Positions 54,631 to 63,991 of a stretch of DNA of 64,000 nucleotides are shown one piece after another. The notes beneath the pieces were generated by a model. The model searched no databases, was not told where the DNA came from, and worked only from the letters and a program-made list of their open reading frames with translations. Source of the DNA: Rhizobium sp. C1. GTDB taxonomy: Bacteria > Pseudomonadota > Alphaproteobacteria > Rhizobiales > Rhizobiaceae. How positions within the stretch are numbered: the first letter of the stretch is position 1; every line of letters begins with the position of its first letter. The position numbers and the translations under genes were made by a program. The stretch covers positions 124,001-188,000 of the forward strand of contig NZ_JAJNCY010000008.1 in the NCBI RefSeq assembly GCF_021026335.1, written 5' to 3'.

Positions 54631-56682
54631 TCAGGCGATTTGTCTGAAGTCGGAATCGTCGGCATCCGGTCCACCCATCGTCATGTCGAGCATCAGGCCC
54701 CTCACGCGCGCCTGTTGTCTTGCGACCGTCTGGCCGACCTTGGGGGACGCTGCCGCTGGCTTCCTTGCCGCAACATTGCTTCTGGGCTGGGCCTTGGGCG
54801 CTTGTTTGAGCAATGGCTGGGCTTTGGCGCTCTCGGTGTTGTCGACCTTGAAGAAGGCGATCGAGTTCTGAAGTTCCTCGGCCTGTGCGGCCAGTTCTTC
54901 GGAGGTTGCCGACATCTCTTCCGATGCCCCGGCGTTCTGCTGGGTCACCTTGTCGAGCTGTTGGATTGCTTCATTGATCTGGCCGGCACCGATATCCTGT
55001 TCGCGGCAGGCTGCGGAAATTTCGGCGACCAGTTCTGCCGTCTTGCGGATGTCCGGCACGAGGCGGGCCAGCATGGCGCCTGCCTCCGTCGCAACGCTGA
55101 CGGTCTCGCCCGAGAGGCCGCTGATTTCGGCCGCCGCCGCCTGGCTGCGTTCCGCAAGCTTGCGCACTTCGGAGGCAACGACCGCGAAGCCTTTGCCATG
55201 TTCGCCTGCGCGGGCTGCTTCCACCGCGGCATTCAGGGCGAGAAGGTCGGTCTGACGCGCGATTTCCTGCACGATGGAAATCTTCTCGGCGATCTTGCGC
55301 ATCGCCGAGACCGCCCGGTTGACGGCGTCGCCCGACGCTTCGGCATCCTTGGAAGATTGACGCGCGATCTTTTCGGTCTGGGCGGCGTTATCGGCATTCT
55401 GCTTGATGTTCGACGCCATCTGTTCCATCGAGGCCGCCGCTTCTTCCGCCGACGCTGCCTGCTCCGTCGCACCTTGCGAAAGCTGTTCCGAACCGGACGA
55501 CAGCTGCTGCGAGCCCGCCGAAACATTTTCGCTTGCGGTCAGGGCATCGGCAACGACACCGCGAAGCCGTTCGACCATAGAGAGAAGAGCAACCCCCAGC
55601 GTGTCGTTTTCGGAAAGCGGCTCGGGCTGCACGGTCAGGTCGCCGTTGGAGATCTGGTCTGCAATGTCTGCCGTGTTGCGCAGGTTGTCGATCAGACTGT
55701 TGATCGCATTCTTCATGCGCTCATGATCGCCGTCGCATGCGATGTCCACGCGTTGCGTGAGATCGCCGACACTCACCTGGCGAAGCACACGGTTACCTTC
55801 GGAGATCGGAAGAATGATCGCGTCGAGCATGCCGTTGATGCCGGAGACCAGTTTGCCGAAATCGCCGACGAAACGGTCCGCAGCGCCGCGCTCGGAGAGC
55901 TGGCCCGCCGTGGAGGCTGCGATCAGTCGCTGAAGCTCGCTGGTGATGGCCCGCAGGTTTCCGCGCAGCGTCTCGATCGTGTCGTTGATGAAGGCCTTCT
56001 TGCCGGGGAACTGCTCGAGCGGGGCATCGAAATTGCCTTCGCCGAGCTGCTTGATGCAGGCCATCGCCTTCTTCTTGACCGCGATATGGCCGGCAACCAT
56101 GTCGTTGATGCCCCGGGCCATGATGCCGAAGTCGCCCTTGAAGCGATCGACGGGGACGAAGACGTCGATGTCTCCCTTGTCGTGCTCGGAGGACATCTTG
56201 TTCATTTCGCTGATCAACCCGCGCAGGTTTCCGCGCAGCGTCTCGATCGTGTCGTTGATGAAGGCCTTCTTGCCGGGGAATGGCTCGAGCGGCGCATCGA
56301 AATTGCCTTCGCCCAGCTCCTTGACGCAGGCCATGGCCTTTTTCTTGACCGCGATATGGCCGCCTACCATGGTATTGATGCCCTTGGCCATCGTTGCAAA
56401 GTCGCCCTTGTACTCATCCGGTCGCAACATCACATCAATGTCGCCCGCATCATGTTCCGTTGACATGTGCGCGATGGAAGACGCAATTTTCTGCATGGGC
56501 TGGACGCCCGCATCAAGCAGAGCGTTGACAGCTTCGAGCATCTCTCTGGCGTCGCCGGTTGCCAGATCGAGGTTTGCGCGTTCAGAGAGGTTTCCACCCG
56601 AAAGGCCGGCACAAACGCGCTGTATTTCCGACAGGGCTACCTGTGATCTGGAGGATTTCTTCATTTGCGTGTAGAAAGACAT
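54631..56682 (-). CDS. Soluble methyl-accepting chemotaxis protein with repeated HAMP-like modules
   Basis: A 683-residue chemoreceptor without signal peptide or membrane helices. Residues 40-320 hold a series of about 90-residue modules, two of them nearly identical ([59 protein letters not shown]), followed by HAMP-like segments ([40 protein letters not shown]). The C-terminal signalling domain has the conserved hairpin ([40 protein letters not shown]) that contacts CheA/CheW. It probably senses a cytosolic signal. ATG 56682 has AAGGGG seven bases upstream; the longer GTG start has no support. No other che genes are nearby. Confidence 0.9.
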   Translation of the reverse strand: MSFYTQMKKSSRSQVALSEIQRVCAGLSGGNLSERANLDLATGDAREMLEAVNALLDAGVQPMQKIASSIAHMSTEHDAGDIDVMLRPDEYKGDFATMAKGINTMVGGHIAVKKKAMACVKELGEGNFDAPLEPFPGKKAFINDTIETLRGNLRGLISEMNKMSSEHDKGDIDVFVPVDRFKGDFGIMARGINDMVAGHIAVKKKAMACIKQLGEGNFDAPLEQFPGKKAFINDTIETLRGNLRAITSELQRLIAASTAGQLSERGAADRFVGDFGKLVSGINGMLDAIILPISEGNRVLRQVSVGDLTQRVDIACDGDHERMKNAINSLIDNLRNTADIADQISNGDLTVQPEPLSENDTLGVALLSMVERLRGVVADALTASENVSAGSQQLSSGSEQLSQGATEQAASAEEAAASMEQMASNIKQNADNAAQTEKIARQSSKDAEASGDAVNRAVSAMRKIAEKISIVQEIARQTDLLALNAAVEAARAGEHGKGFAVVASEVRKLAERSQAAAAEISGLSGETVSVATEAGAMLARLVPDIRKTAELVAEISAACREQDIGAGQINEAIQQLDKVTQQNAGASEEMSATSEELAAQAEELQNSIAFFKVDNTESAKAQPLLKQAPKAQPRSNVAARKPAAASPKVGQTVARQQARVRGLMLDMTMGGPDADDSDFRQIA
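55952..56280 (-). repeat. Internal duplication in the chemoreceptor gene (270-bp period)
   Basis: Bases 55952-56010 and 56222-56280 are identical over 59 bases. Similarity continues with few changes for roughly another 100 bases on the higher-coordinate side of each copy. The period of 270 bp equals one 90-residue module. Identity at the DNA level points to recent duplication or gene conversion. Confidence 0.85.
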
Positions 56683-57008
56683 TCTATTTCCCCTTGCCGC
56701 CTGCACCCTACGGTAGCGGTCAATAAAACTCGGCCCCGGAATGTGTTAGAGGTTCGCGTCATGCGAGGTGGCAACATAACCATCTGTTGCGCAACCATAA
56801 TTAGAATTTTTAAACGTTAATCATGCCCTAAAGTGGCATCGTTATTTTTAGTGATTGCTTATTATAGGGATCGCGTAAAGAGATTTTGGCCGCAGGGGAG
56901 ACGAGAAAACTTACCGCCATTTTTGGCGCATGTCGCCGAACAGCACGCGGACTTTCCTCAGTGGACACGGCGTGTTGAGACAAGGGTGAAACGGCACAGG
57001 CCCGCCGT
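56683..57008. other. Intergenic region upstream of the chemoreceptor gene
   Basis: This 326-base region holds no credible gene. It is AT-rich between 56780 and 56880. On the minus strand TATAAT occurs at 56866-56861 as a possible -10 box for the chemoreceptor gene, but without a clear -35. The end of the response regulator gene abuts the other side without a clear hairpin and U-tract. Confidence 0.5.
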
Positions 57009-57650
57009 CTAATCTCCTCGCCGGATGGGCATCACACCCGCCGCCTTCAGCACACCGGCGAGTTCAACGGCATTTCGGGCACCCATCTTTTCGAGCAATC
57101 GCGCACGATGAACCTCCACGGTGCGTATGGAAATCGACAGATCGTCGGCGATCTGCTTGTTCAACCGTCCTTCCAACATCAGGTTGAGTACCGCGATCTC
57201 CCTGTCGGACAGGCTTTTCAACTTTCTGGCGAGCTCATCGCGCTCGGCTGTCTCGCAAAGCTCTTCGCTGCGGCGGAGCAGGCAATCGGCGACGATATCG
57301 ACAAGCTGGTTGTCGTTGAAGGGCTTCTCGACGAAATCAGCCGCGCCCTTTTTGAGTGCCTCGACGGCGATGGGTACGTCGCCATGACCCGTCAGGAAGA
57401 CGACCGGCAGTGTCACGCCTGCCGCTTTCAGGCGGTCGAATGTTTCAAGACCGGTGAGGCCATCCATCCGCATATCCATCACGATGCAGCCTAGCGGCCG
57501 CAATGGCAGGGCGGCCAGAAGCGCCTCTCCGCTGGGGAATTCCGCCACCGCGAGTTTGCGGGAGCGAAAGAGAAAGGCCAGCGCATCGCGGATCGCCTCG
57601 TCGTCGTCGACCAGATAGACCAGGGCGTCCTCATGTCGTGTAAACGTCAT
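57009..57650 (-). CDS. FixJ/DctR-like response regulator
   Basis: A 213-residue two-component regulator. The receiver domain (residues 8-125) has the acidic pair in VYLVDDDEAIRDAL, the phosphorylatable aspartate in GCIVMDMRMDG, the threonine in VVFLTGHGD and the lysine in FVEKPF. The LuxR-type helix-turn-helix follows (LSDREIAVLNLMLEGRLNKQIADDL, SIRTVEVHRARLLEKM). It is coupled to the kinase gene by a four-base overlap and lies divergent from dctPQM. Together they resemble DctS/DctR, which switch on C4-dicarboxylate TRAP uptake. Confidence 0.9.
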   Translation of the reverse strand: MTFTRHEDALVYLVDDDEAIRDALAFLFRSRKLAVAEFPSGEALLAALPLRPLGCIVMDMRMDGLTGLETFDRLKAAGVTLPVVFLTGHGDVPIAVEALKKGAADFVEKPFNDNQLVDIVADCLLRRSEELCETAERDELARKLKSLSDREIAVLNLMLEGRLNKQIADDLSISIRTVEVHRARLLEKMGARNAVELAGVLKAAGVMPIRRGD

Positions 57651-59608
57651 GCTGCGCGCTCCGCACTGGCGCTGTCGAGCGGCAGTTTCAGTGAGAAGAC
57701 GGCGCCGCCGCCCTCATGGTGCCGGTGTGACAGATGGCCCTGATGCAGCTCGACGATGGTCCGGCAAATATTAAGGCCCATGCCCATGCCGTCGCTCTTG
57801 CTGGTCACGAAGGGTTCGAAGATGCGGCGTGCGATATCGTCCTGAATGCCGGGCCCATAATCCTTCACCTCGATCGTGCCCCATCCGTCGCGCCCGGTTA
57901 CGCTAATCTGCAGCGTCTTCTGTTCCGGCGCGACGGACTGCATCGCCTCGATGCCATTGCGCATCAGATTCAGCAGGACCTGTTCCAGAAGAATACGGTC
58001 GGCGCGGACGGAAGGCAGGCCCGGTTCGATTTCGGTTTCGATCTTGGCTTGATGACTGCGCGCATCGGCCGCCAGAAACTGCGTCGTGTCGATCACGACG
58101 GAGGCGAGGTCGACGGTTTCGAACTTGGGATCGCGCTTGCGCACGAAGTCCTGGATACGCCGAATGATCTCGCCCGCGCGCGCCGCCTGCACCGCAAGCT
58201 TTTCCAGTGCGCCGGAGACCGTTTCCTTGGGCGCGCTCGCATCTTTCAGAATGTTGAGCGAACCGGCGGCGTAGCTCGCGATCGCGGCCAGCGGCTGGTT
58301 CAGCTCATGGGCAAGCGAGGAGGCCATCTCGCCGAGGGCAACAAGTCGCCCCGTTCTCTGCAGGCTTTCGTCCTGCAGGCGGGCGTTCTGGGCGGCCTTC
58401 TTCTGCTCCGTGATGTCGATGATCGAACCCATCCAGCCGTGGTGCTTGCCGTCGGCATCGATCAGCGGTGCTTCGAAGACCTGAATGTCGAGTTCCATTC
58501 CGTCCTTGCGGCAGAAGCGTGTCTCGAAGCTCTGATTTTTTGGCCCGCCGGCATTGAGGGCGGCATGCCGGCTGAGCGTCTCCTCGACGCGATCCTTGGG
58601 CCAGTAGGGCATAGGCGGCAGGCGGCCAATCAGCTCGTCCTGCGAAAAACCCGTCATGCGGCAGAATGCGTTGTTTACATAAAGCACCCGGCCCTGATGG
58701 TCGCGCGCCCGCAGGCCGACGGTCAGGCTCTCCTCCATCGACCGCCGAAAGGCCATTTCAGCGCTGAGGCGAGCTTCCGCCTGACGCCGCCGGCCCGCGT
58801 GGCGGTAGAGAATGATCAGGGACAACATGACGAAGACGGACAGCGCGAGAATGGCTCCGATCAGCAACCGATAAGTCGGCTCGCTGCCCACCCGGTAGCT
58901 GGCGATAGAGAGCCAGGTTCCCGCGAGCGGCGGGTCGAACGCGACCTTGTAGACCAGATCGTCATCGACCGGCTCCACCCGCGTCTTTTCCGAAAGCACC
59001 GCGTTACCGGCATCGACCAGCTGGACGGCGTATTTCTGCGTGATCCACCAGGGGATCTGCCGGGCGATCAGGGATTTGACGGAGACGGTGGCGACGATGG
59101 TGCCGCGGTTTCCGGCATGGATCGACATGTCGGTGAGAAGTTCGCCATCCACCGTGTAGAGCGGACTGTAGACGGGTTTCAAGGTTCGTGCCGCGATCTT
59201 CGGCAGCATGGCGGGCACATGTTCAGAGCCGCTGGGAACCGAAACGACCTGCGCCCCATCGTCGGCAATCAGTGCCATGCGCAGGACTTCCGGGTTGTTC
59301 TGCAGATGGATGCGCATGCGGTTGCGCAGACTTTCTTCCGTCACATCGACCTGCTCGGTGTCCAGCGCCAGACGCTGCACCGCGTCCTCATCGGTCGAAA
59401 GCTGGAAGCGCAGTGTCTGCTCCACCCACAGCGCATCGGAAATCAGCGTCGAACGCAGACTGTCCGTGGCATTGCGGTTAATGAACCACAGGAGCGCCGC
59501 GACGAGAGCGACAAGAATGAACATGGTTGCCAGCGGCACGACCTGGATCAGGTCGAAGCCCCTTGGCTCCCCACGGTTTTCCGGCAGCACCGTTCTTCTG
59601 TTCAGCAA
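57647..59608 (-). CDS. PAS-containing sensor histidine kinase (DctS-like)
   Basis: A membrane kinase of about 653 residues. Two membrane helices (about residues 22-43 and 247-268) flank a periplasmic sensor of about 200 residues. A PAS domain (about 290-400, VNNAFCRMTGFSQDELIG) follows, then HisKA with the phospho-accepting histidine near 434 (SLAHELNQPLAAIASYAAG) and HATPase_c (LLNLMRNGIEAM, DYGPGIQDDIARRIFEPF, GMGMGLNICRTIVELHQG). It should sense a periplasmic dicarboxylate and phosphorylate the coupled regulator. The start is uncertain: I chose TTG 59608, with GAAGGG six bases upstream; a GTG at 59719 would add 37 residues that do not look like protein, and a GTG lies slightly further in. 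Confidence 0.85.
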   Translation of the reverse strand: MLNRRTVLPENRGEPRGFDLIQVVPLATMFILVALVAALLWFINRNATDSLRSTLISDALWVEQTLRFQLSTDEDAVQRLALDTEQVDVTEESLRNRMRIHLQNNPEVLRMALIADDGAQVVSVPSGSEHVPAMLPKIAARTLKPVYSPLYTVDGELLTDMSIHAGNRGTIVATVSVKSLIARQIPWWITQKYAVQLVDAGNAVLSEKTRVEPVDDDLVYKVAFDPPLAGTWLSIASYRVGSEPTYRLLIGAILALSVFVMLSLIILYRHAGRRRQAEARLSAEMAFRRSMEESLTVGLRARDHQGRVLYVNNAFCRMTGFSQDELIGRLPPMPYWPKDRVEETLSRHAALNAGGPKNQSFETRFCRKDGMELDIQVFEAPLIDADGKHHGWMGSIIDITEQKKAAQNARLQDESLQRTGRLVALGEMASSLAHELNQPLAAIASYAAGSLNILKDASAPKETVSGALEKLAVQAARAGEIIRRIQDFVRKRDPKFETVDLASVVIDTTQFLAADARSHQAKIETEIEPGLPSVRADRILLEQVLLNLMRNGIEAMQSVAPEQKTLQISVTGRDGWGTIEVKDYGPGIQDDIARRIFEPFVTSKSDGMGMGLNICRTIVELHQGHLSHRHHEGGGAVFSLKLPLDSASAERAA

Positions 59609-59823
59609 TATCGTCCCTTCCCCCCGAACTGAAATTGACCTGTGGCGGAGAGAAAGACAAGTCCGCAAGATCCGGAAACACCTTAAACGGTGACCTGCGA
59701 AGCCGATGTGGAAATCCACAATAGAAAAACCATCAGTTGCAACTTATCAAACGGACAGGCCGGAGGAAGCGCGGGTGGGGACCTGCAGCGCGCCGCCGGG
59801 CGTATTTGGAGGAGGAATATTCC

Positions 59824-60840
59824 ATGATCAATCGTCGCAATTTCATCAAGTCAACGACCGTTGCCGCCGGCATTCTGGCATTCGGTCTTTCGGCCGGCAT
59901 GGCGCTCGCCGCCGACCCGATCGTCATCAAGTTCAGCCACGTCGTGGCGCCGAACACGCCCAAGGGCAAGGGTGCGGACAAGTTCAAGGAACTGGCCGAA
60001 AAATACACCAATGGCGCGGTGAAGGTGGAGATCTACCCGAACTCGCAGCTTCTGAAGGACAAGGAAGAACTGGAAGCGCTGCAGCTCGGCGCCGTCCAGA
60101 TGCTCGCCCCGTCGCTCGCCAAGTTCGGCCCGCTCGGTATCAAGGAGTTCGAAGTCTTCGATCTTCCCTACATTTTCCCGGACTACGATTCGCTGCACAA
60201 GGTGACGAAGGGCGCCGTTGGCAAGGAACTGCTCGACAAGCTCGGCGAAAAGGGCATCCAGGGTCTCGCCTATTGGGACAATGGCTTCAAGATCATGAGC
60301 GCGAACTCCAAGATCAACAAGCCGGAAGATTTCCTCGGCCTGAAGCTGCGCATCCAGTCCTCCAAGGTGCTCGAAGCGCAGATGAATGCGCTGGGTGCCG
60401 TGCCGCAGGTCATGGCCTTCTCGGAGGTCTATCAGGCGCTGCAGACCGGCGTCGTCGACGGCACTGAAAATCCGCCGTCCAACATGTATACGCAGAAGAT
60501 GCACGAGGTGCAGAAGTTCGCGACGCTGACCAATCATGGTTATCTCGGCTATGCGGTCATCGTGAACAAGAAGTTCTGGGATGGCCTGCCGCAGGATGTG
60601 CGCGCTTCGCTGACCAAGGCCATGGACGAGTCGACCGACTATGCCAACGGCATTGCCAAGGAAGAGAACGACAAGGCGCTGGAAGCGATGAAGGCTGCCG
60701 GTACGACGCAGTTCCATACGCTGACGGATGACGAGCTGAAGACGTGGCGCTCGACGCTTGCCCCGGTTCGCAAGCAGATGGCAGACCGCATCGGCGCAGA
60801 CCTCGTCAAACGCACCGAAGCGGCTGCAGGGACGAAATAA
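59824..60840 (+). CDS. dctP: C4-dicarboxylate-type TRAP substrate-binding protein DctP
   Basis: A 338-residue periplasmic receptor. The leader MINRRNFIKSTTVAAGILAF to MALAA is cleaved near residue 29. The mature part has IKFSHVVAPNTPKGKGADKF, KVEIYPNSQLLKDKEELEAL, LGLKLRIQSSKVLEAQMNAL with the carboxylate-binding arginine, and ALQTGVVDGTENPPSN. This is the DctP pattern for C4-dicarboxylates such as succinate, malate and fumarate. ATG 59824 has GGAGGAGG eight bases upstream; upstream in-frame codons are not protein-like. A hairpin follows at 60854 before dctQ. Confidence 0.92.
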   Translation: MINRRNFIKSTTVAAGILAFGLSAGMALAADPIVIKFSHVVAPNTPKGKGADKFKELAEKYTNGAVKVEIYPNSQLLKDKEELEALQLGAVQMLAPSLAKFGPLGIKEFEVFDLPYIFPDYDSLHKVTKGAVGKELLDKLGEKGIQGLAYWDNGFKIMSANSKINKPEDFLGLKLRIQSSKVLEAQMNALGAVPQVMAFSEVYQALQTGVVDGTENPPSNMYTQKMHEVQKFATLTNHGYLGYAVIVNKKFWDGLPQDVRASLTKAMDESTDYANGIAKEENDKALEAMKAAGTTQFHTLTDDELKTWRSTLAPVRKQMADRIGADLVKRTEAAAGTK

Positions 60841-60853
60841 CCCGCGTCGGTGA

Positions 60854-60888
60854 ACGGGCCTGCCCTTAGACCCCGGCAGGCCCGTTTT
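60854..60888 (+). terminator. Hairpin between dctP and dctQ (partial terminator)
   Basis: A perfect 11-bp stem (60854-60864 with 60875-60885), loop of ten bases, followed by TTTT. Lying inside the operon, it probably stops some transcripts so that the binding protein is made in excess over the permeases. Confidence 0.75.
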
Positions 60889-60923
60889 CCAGTTTCAGCG
60901 TCATTCTTTCAGGACAACATATC

Positions 60924-61565
60924 ATGCTGCGCCTATTGGACCGGCTTGAGGAAATCCTCATTGCCACGTTGATTGCGGCCGCGACCGCGATCATTTTCGC
61001 CTCGGTTACCCACCGCTACGCACTGAGCGGCCTCGCCGCCCTCATCACCTACGCCCGCGTCCACGATTTCGGCCTGCTGATGAGCATGGCGAGATCGTCC
61101 TATTTCGGTCTGAAGGCCGTCAATCTGATCTGGGCGCAGGAACTCTGCATCATCATGTTCGTCTGGATGGCGAAGTTCGGTGCGGCCTATGGCGTCCGGA
61201 CGGGCATCCATGTCGGCATTGACGTGGTCATCAACCGGCTGAGCCCGGAGCGCCGCTTCGCCTTCATCCTGTTCGGCCTGTGTGCCGGCGCCTTTTTCAC
61301 GGGCACGATTGCCGCGCTCGGCGCTAATTTCGTCTGGCACATGTACAGCGTGTCGTCGATCTCGCCCGATCTCGAATTGCCGATGTGGATCGTCTATCTG
61401 GCCATCCCGCTGGGCTCGTCGCTGATGTGCTTCCGCTTCCTGCAGGTTGCCTATGTCTATCTGCGCACCGGCGAGTTGCCGCATCACGACCATGGCCATG
61501 TCGATGGCATGGACGAGATCGAAGACGCCATCAATCACAGCCCGCTGACCCCAAAGGATCGCTAA
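60924..61565 (+). CDS. dctQ: TRAP transporter small permease DctQ
   Basis: A 213-residue inner-membrane protein with four main helices: LEEILIATLIAAATAIIFASV, VNLIWAQELCIIMFVWMAKFGAAYG-like segment, FILFGLCAGAFFTGTIAAL and MWIVYLAIPLGSSLMCFRFL. GIHVGIDVVI between helices 2 and 3 is typical of DctQ. An enlarged loop after the first helix (residues 30-65) makes it longer than the usual 160-180 residues. The C-terminal tail has HHDHGHVDGMDE. It pairs with DctM, whose start lies one base after its stop. Confidence 0.9.
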   Translation: MLRLLDRLEEILIATLIAAATAIIFASVTHRYALSGLAALITYARVHDFGLLMSMARSSYFGLKAVNLIWAQELCIIMFVWMAKFGAAYGVRTGIHVGIDVVINRLSPERRFAFILFGLCAGAFFTGTIAALGANFVWHMYSVSSISPDLELPMWIVYLAIPLGSSLMCFRFLQVAYVYLRTGELPHHDHGHVDGMDEIEDAINHSPLTPKDR

Positions 61566-61566
61566 G

Positions 61567-62892
61567 ATGACCGCAGCCATTATTTTCGGCGGTCTGATCG
61601 CCCTCATGCTCACGGGCATGCCGATCTCGATCGCACTCGGCCTTACCGTTCTGGCCTTCATGTATCTCATGACCTCCGTGCCGGTGGACACGGTGGCCCT
61701 TAAGCTCTTCACCGGCATCGAGAAGTTCGAGATCATGGCGATCCCGTTCTTCATCTTGGCCGGCAACTTCCTAACCCATGGCGGGGTCGCCAAGCGCATG
61801 ATCAACTTCGCCTCATCGATGGTGGGGCATTGGTATGGCGGCCTGGGTCTTGCAGGCGTCATGGCCTGCGCGCTCTTCGCCGCCGTGTCCGGTTCGTCGC
61901 CGGCGACGGTCGTCGCGATTGGCTCGGTCATCCTGCCGGCCATGGTCAGGCAGGGTTTCCCGAAGCAGTTCGGGGCAGGGGTGATCACCACGTCCGGCGC
62001 GCTGGGCATCCTCATCCCGCCATCCATCGTCATGGTCATGTATTCGGTGGCGACATCGGGCATCACCGCGACGGGTCCGGACGGTAAGGTCGTCTCTGCC
62101 GCTTCCGTCGGCCAGCTCTTCATCGCCGGCGTCATCCCCGGCCTGATCCTTGCCGGTGTTCTGGCAGCCGTGACCTGGTGGATTGCCTGGCGCAACGATT
62201 ATCCTCGCCTGACAAAAGCCAGCTGGGGTGAGCGTCTGATCACCTTCCGCAAGGCGGCCTGGGGCCTGCTGCTGATCGTCATCGTCATCGGCGGCATCTA
62301 TACCGGCGCCTTCACGCCGACCGAGGCCGCTGCCATGAGCGCCGTCTATGCCTTCGTGATCTCGGTCTTCGTCTACAAGGACCTGAAGCTCTCGGACGTG
62401 CCGCGCGTGCTCCTGTCGTCCGCCAACATGTCGGCGATGCTGCTCTACATCATCACCAACGCCGTACTGTTCTCCTATCTCATGACCAGCGAGAACATTC
62501 CGCAGGCGCTGGGCGAATGGATGGTGAATTCCGGCCTGAACTGGTGGATGTTCCTGATTGCCGTCAACCTGCTGCTGCTGGCCGCCGGCAACTTCATGGA
62601 GCCATCCTCCATCGTGCTGATCATGGCGCCGATCCTCTTCCCCGTCGCTATCAAGCTCGGCATCGACCCGGTCCATTTCGGCATCATGATCGTGGTCAAC
62701 ATGGAAGTCGGCATGTGCCATCCGCCGGTGGGGCTCAATCTCTACGTGGCCTCGGGCATCACGCGCATGGGGATAACCGAGCTCACGGTCGCCGTCATGC
62801 CCTGGCTTCTCGCCATGCTCGTCTTCCTGCTGTTCATCACCTATGTGCCGGCCATTTCGACCATTCTGCCGCGCATGCTGGGCATGATGTAG
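61567..62892 (+). CDS. dctM: TRAP transporter large permease DctM
   Basis: A 441-residue transporter with about 12 helices. It has LMLTGMPISIALGLTVLAF at the N-terminus, IPFFILAGNFLTHGGVAKRM, FAAVSGSSPATVVAIGSVIL, GALGILIPPSIVMVMYSVAT and NMEVGMCHPPVGLNLYVASG, all typical of DctM. It performs sodium-coupled dicarboxylate import with DctP and DctQ. A terminator follows at 62923. Confidence 0.93.
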   Translation: MTAAIIFGGLIALMLTGMPISIALGLTVLAFMYLMTSVPVDTVALKLFTGIEKFEIMAIPFFILAGNFLTHGGVAKRMINFASSMVGHWYGGLGLAGVMACALFAAVSGSSPATVVAIGSVILPAMVRQGFPKQFGAGVITTSGALGILIPPSIVMVMYSVATSGITATGPDGKVVSAASVGQLFIAGVIPGLILAGVLAAVTWWIAWRNDYPRLTKASWGERLITFRKAAWGLLLIVIVIGGIYTGAFTPTEAAAMSAVYAFVISVFVYKDLKLSDVPRVLLSSANMSAMLLYIITNAVLFSYLMTSENIPQALGEWMVNSGLNWWMFLIAVNLLLLAAGNFMEPSSIVLIMAPILFPVAIKLGIDPVHFGIMIVVNMEVGMCHPPVGLNLYVASGITRMGITELTVAVMPWLLAMLVFLLFITYVPAISTILPRMLGMM

Positions 62893-62922
62893 CAGGCGAC
62901 CCGACATCCCTGACGAGATTGG

Positions 62923-62953
62923 CCCCGCTGCTCCGCAGTGGGGTCAATTTTTT
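62923..62953 (+). terminator. Terminator of the dctPQM operon
   Basis: A 9-bp stem (62923-62931 with 62935-62943, one G-U pair), three-base loop, then TCAA and six T residues (62948-62953). Confidence 0.85.
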
Positions 62954-63027
62954 CGCCGCGTCCGCCGCGTAACCGGAAGCGCACGAATTTTCAGGCTCAG
63001 CGATTCCGGTGGTGGAAATTATGCGCT

Positions 63028-63080
63028 AAAGCAAAGCATGATCTTCGCTTCCGAAGGATTCGATGATCATGCTTTGCTTT
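63028..63080. repeat. Long palindromic element of rhizobial type
   Basis: A perfect 16-bp inverted repeat (63028-63043 with 63065-63080) around a 21-base centre. The arms contain AAAGCATGATC-like sequence, similar to dispersed palindromes common in Rhizobiaceae intergenic DNA. It lies between the dct terminator and the ureidoglycine aminohydrolase gene. No second copy is in the window. Confidence 0.6.
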
Positions 63081-63169
63081 CGTGTTTGAGCCTTCCGCGC
63101 GAGATGACCGATCTTTGCAGCGCTGCGGCGAGACACGGCCCCGATATCTCGATGAAAAGTCCGGAAGAC

Positions 63170-63991
63170 ATGAGCCAGAACTCCTATTTCACCGCCTATG
63201 GCGGCCTGCCGCCTCAAACGCAATTGTTGTCCGGCAAGGCGGTCTTCAAGACGGCCTATGCAGTCATTCCCAAGGGCGTGATGAGCGATATCGTCACCAG
63301 CCTCCTGCCGCATTGGGACAAGACCCGCGCCTGGATCATCGCCCGGCCGATGACCGGATTTTCCGAGACGTTCTCCCAATATGTCATGGAGGTTCAGGCT
63401 GGAGGCGGCAGCGCCAAGCCGGAGCCGGATGCGCGCGCGCAGGGCGCGATCTTCGTGATCGAGGGTTCGATGACGATTACGCTGGATGGCACCGCGCATG
63501 ATGTCAGGGCGGGTTCGTTTGCCTTCCTTCCCGCCGGTTCGGCATGGTCGGTCCAGAACAGGAGCGACGCCATCGCCAGGTTCCATTGGGTCAGGAAAGC
63601 CTTCCAGCCCGTCGAGGGGCTGGAGCCGCCGCCGGCGATCTTTACGCATGAAGACGAGCACGAGATCGCCATGATGCCGGATACGGGGGGAGCCTGGGGA
63701 ACGACGCGCTTCATTGACCCCAACGATATCCGCTACGATTTTCACCTGAACATCGTCACCTTCCAGCCGGGCGGCATTATCCCCTTCATGGAGACCCATG
63801 TGATGGAGCACGGCCTCTATGTGCTGGAGGGCAAGGCTGTCTATCGGCTCAACGATGACTGGGTCGAGGTGGAAGCGGGCGACTTCATGTGGCTGCGTGC
63901 CTTCTGCCCACAGGCCTGCTATGCCGGCGGCCCGGGCCGGTTCCGCTATCTGCTTTACAAGGACGTCAATCGACACGCCCGCCTCTGGTAG
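63170..63991 (+). CDS. allE: (S)-ureidoglycine aminohydrolase (bicupin)
   Basis: A 273-residue bicupin enzyme that releases ammonia from ureidoglycine to give ureidoglycolate in purine (allantoin) breakdown. It has YGGLPPQTQLLSGKAVFKTA, AYAVIPKGVMSDIVTS, the first cupin (GAIFVIEGSMTITLDG) and the second, metal-binding cupin (PFMETHVMEHGLYVLEGKAV, VEAGDFMWLRAFCPQACYAG), ending YLLYKDVNRH. The metal ligands lie in the second cupin. The frame is open upstream to 63038, but that part crosses the palindromic element; ATG 63170 (MSQNSYFTAYGG) matches the family start. No other purine genes are visible, and further ones may lie beyond the window edge. Confidence 0.9.
   Translation: MSQNSYFTAYGGLPPQTQLLSGKAVFKTAYAVIPKGVMSDIVTSLLPHWDKTRAWIIARPMTGFSETFSQYVMEVQAGGGSAKPEPDARAQGAIFVIEGSMTITLDGTAHDVRAGSFAFLPAGSAWSVQNRSDAIARFHWVRKAFQPVEGLEPPPAIFTHEDEHEIAMMPDTGGAWGTTRFIDPNDIRYDFHLNIVTFQPGGIIPFMETHVMEHGLYVLEGKAVYRLNDDWVEVEAGDFMWLRAFCPQACYAGGPGRFRYLLYKDVNRHARLW

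Noticed and set aside
59609..59823. Sigma-54 promoter before dctP
   Set aside because: C4-dicarboxylate genes can use sigma-54, but no TGGC-N8-TTGC element with correct spacing was found. The coupled regulator is of FixJ type, without a sigma-54 activation domain.
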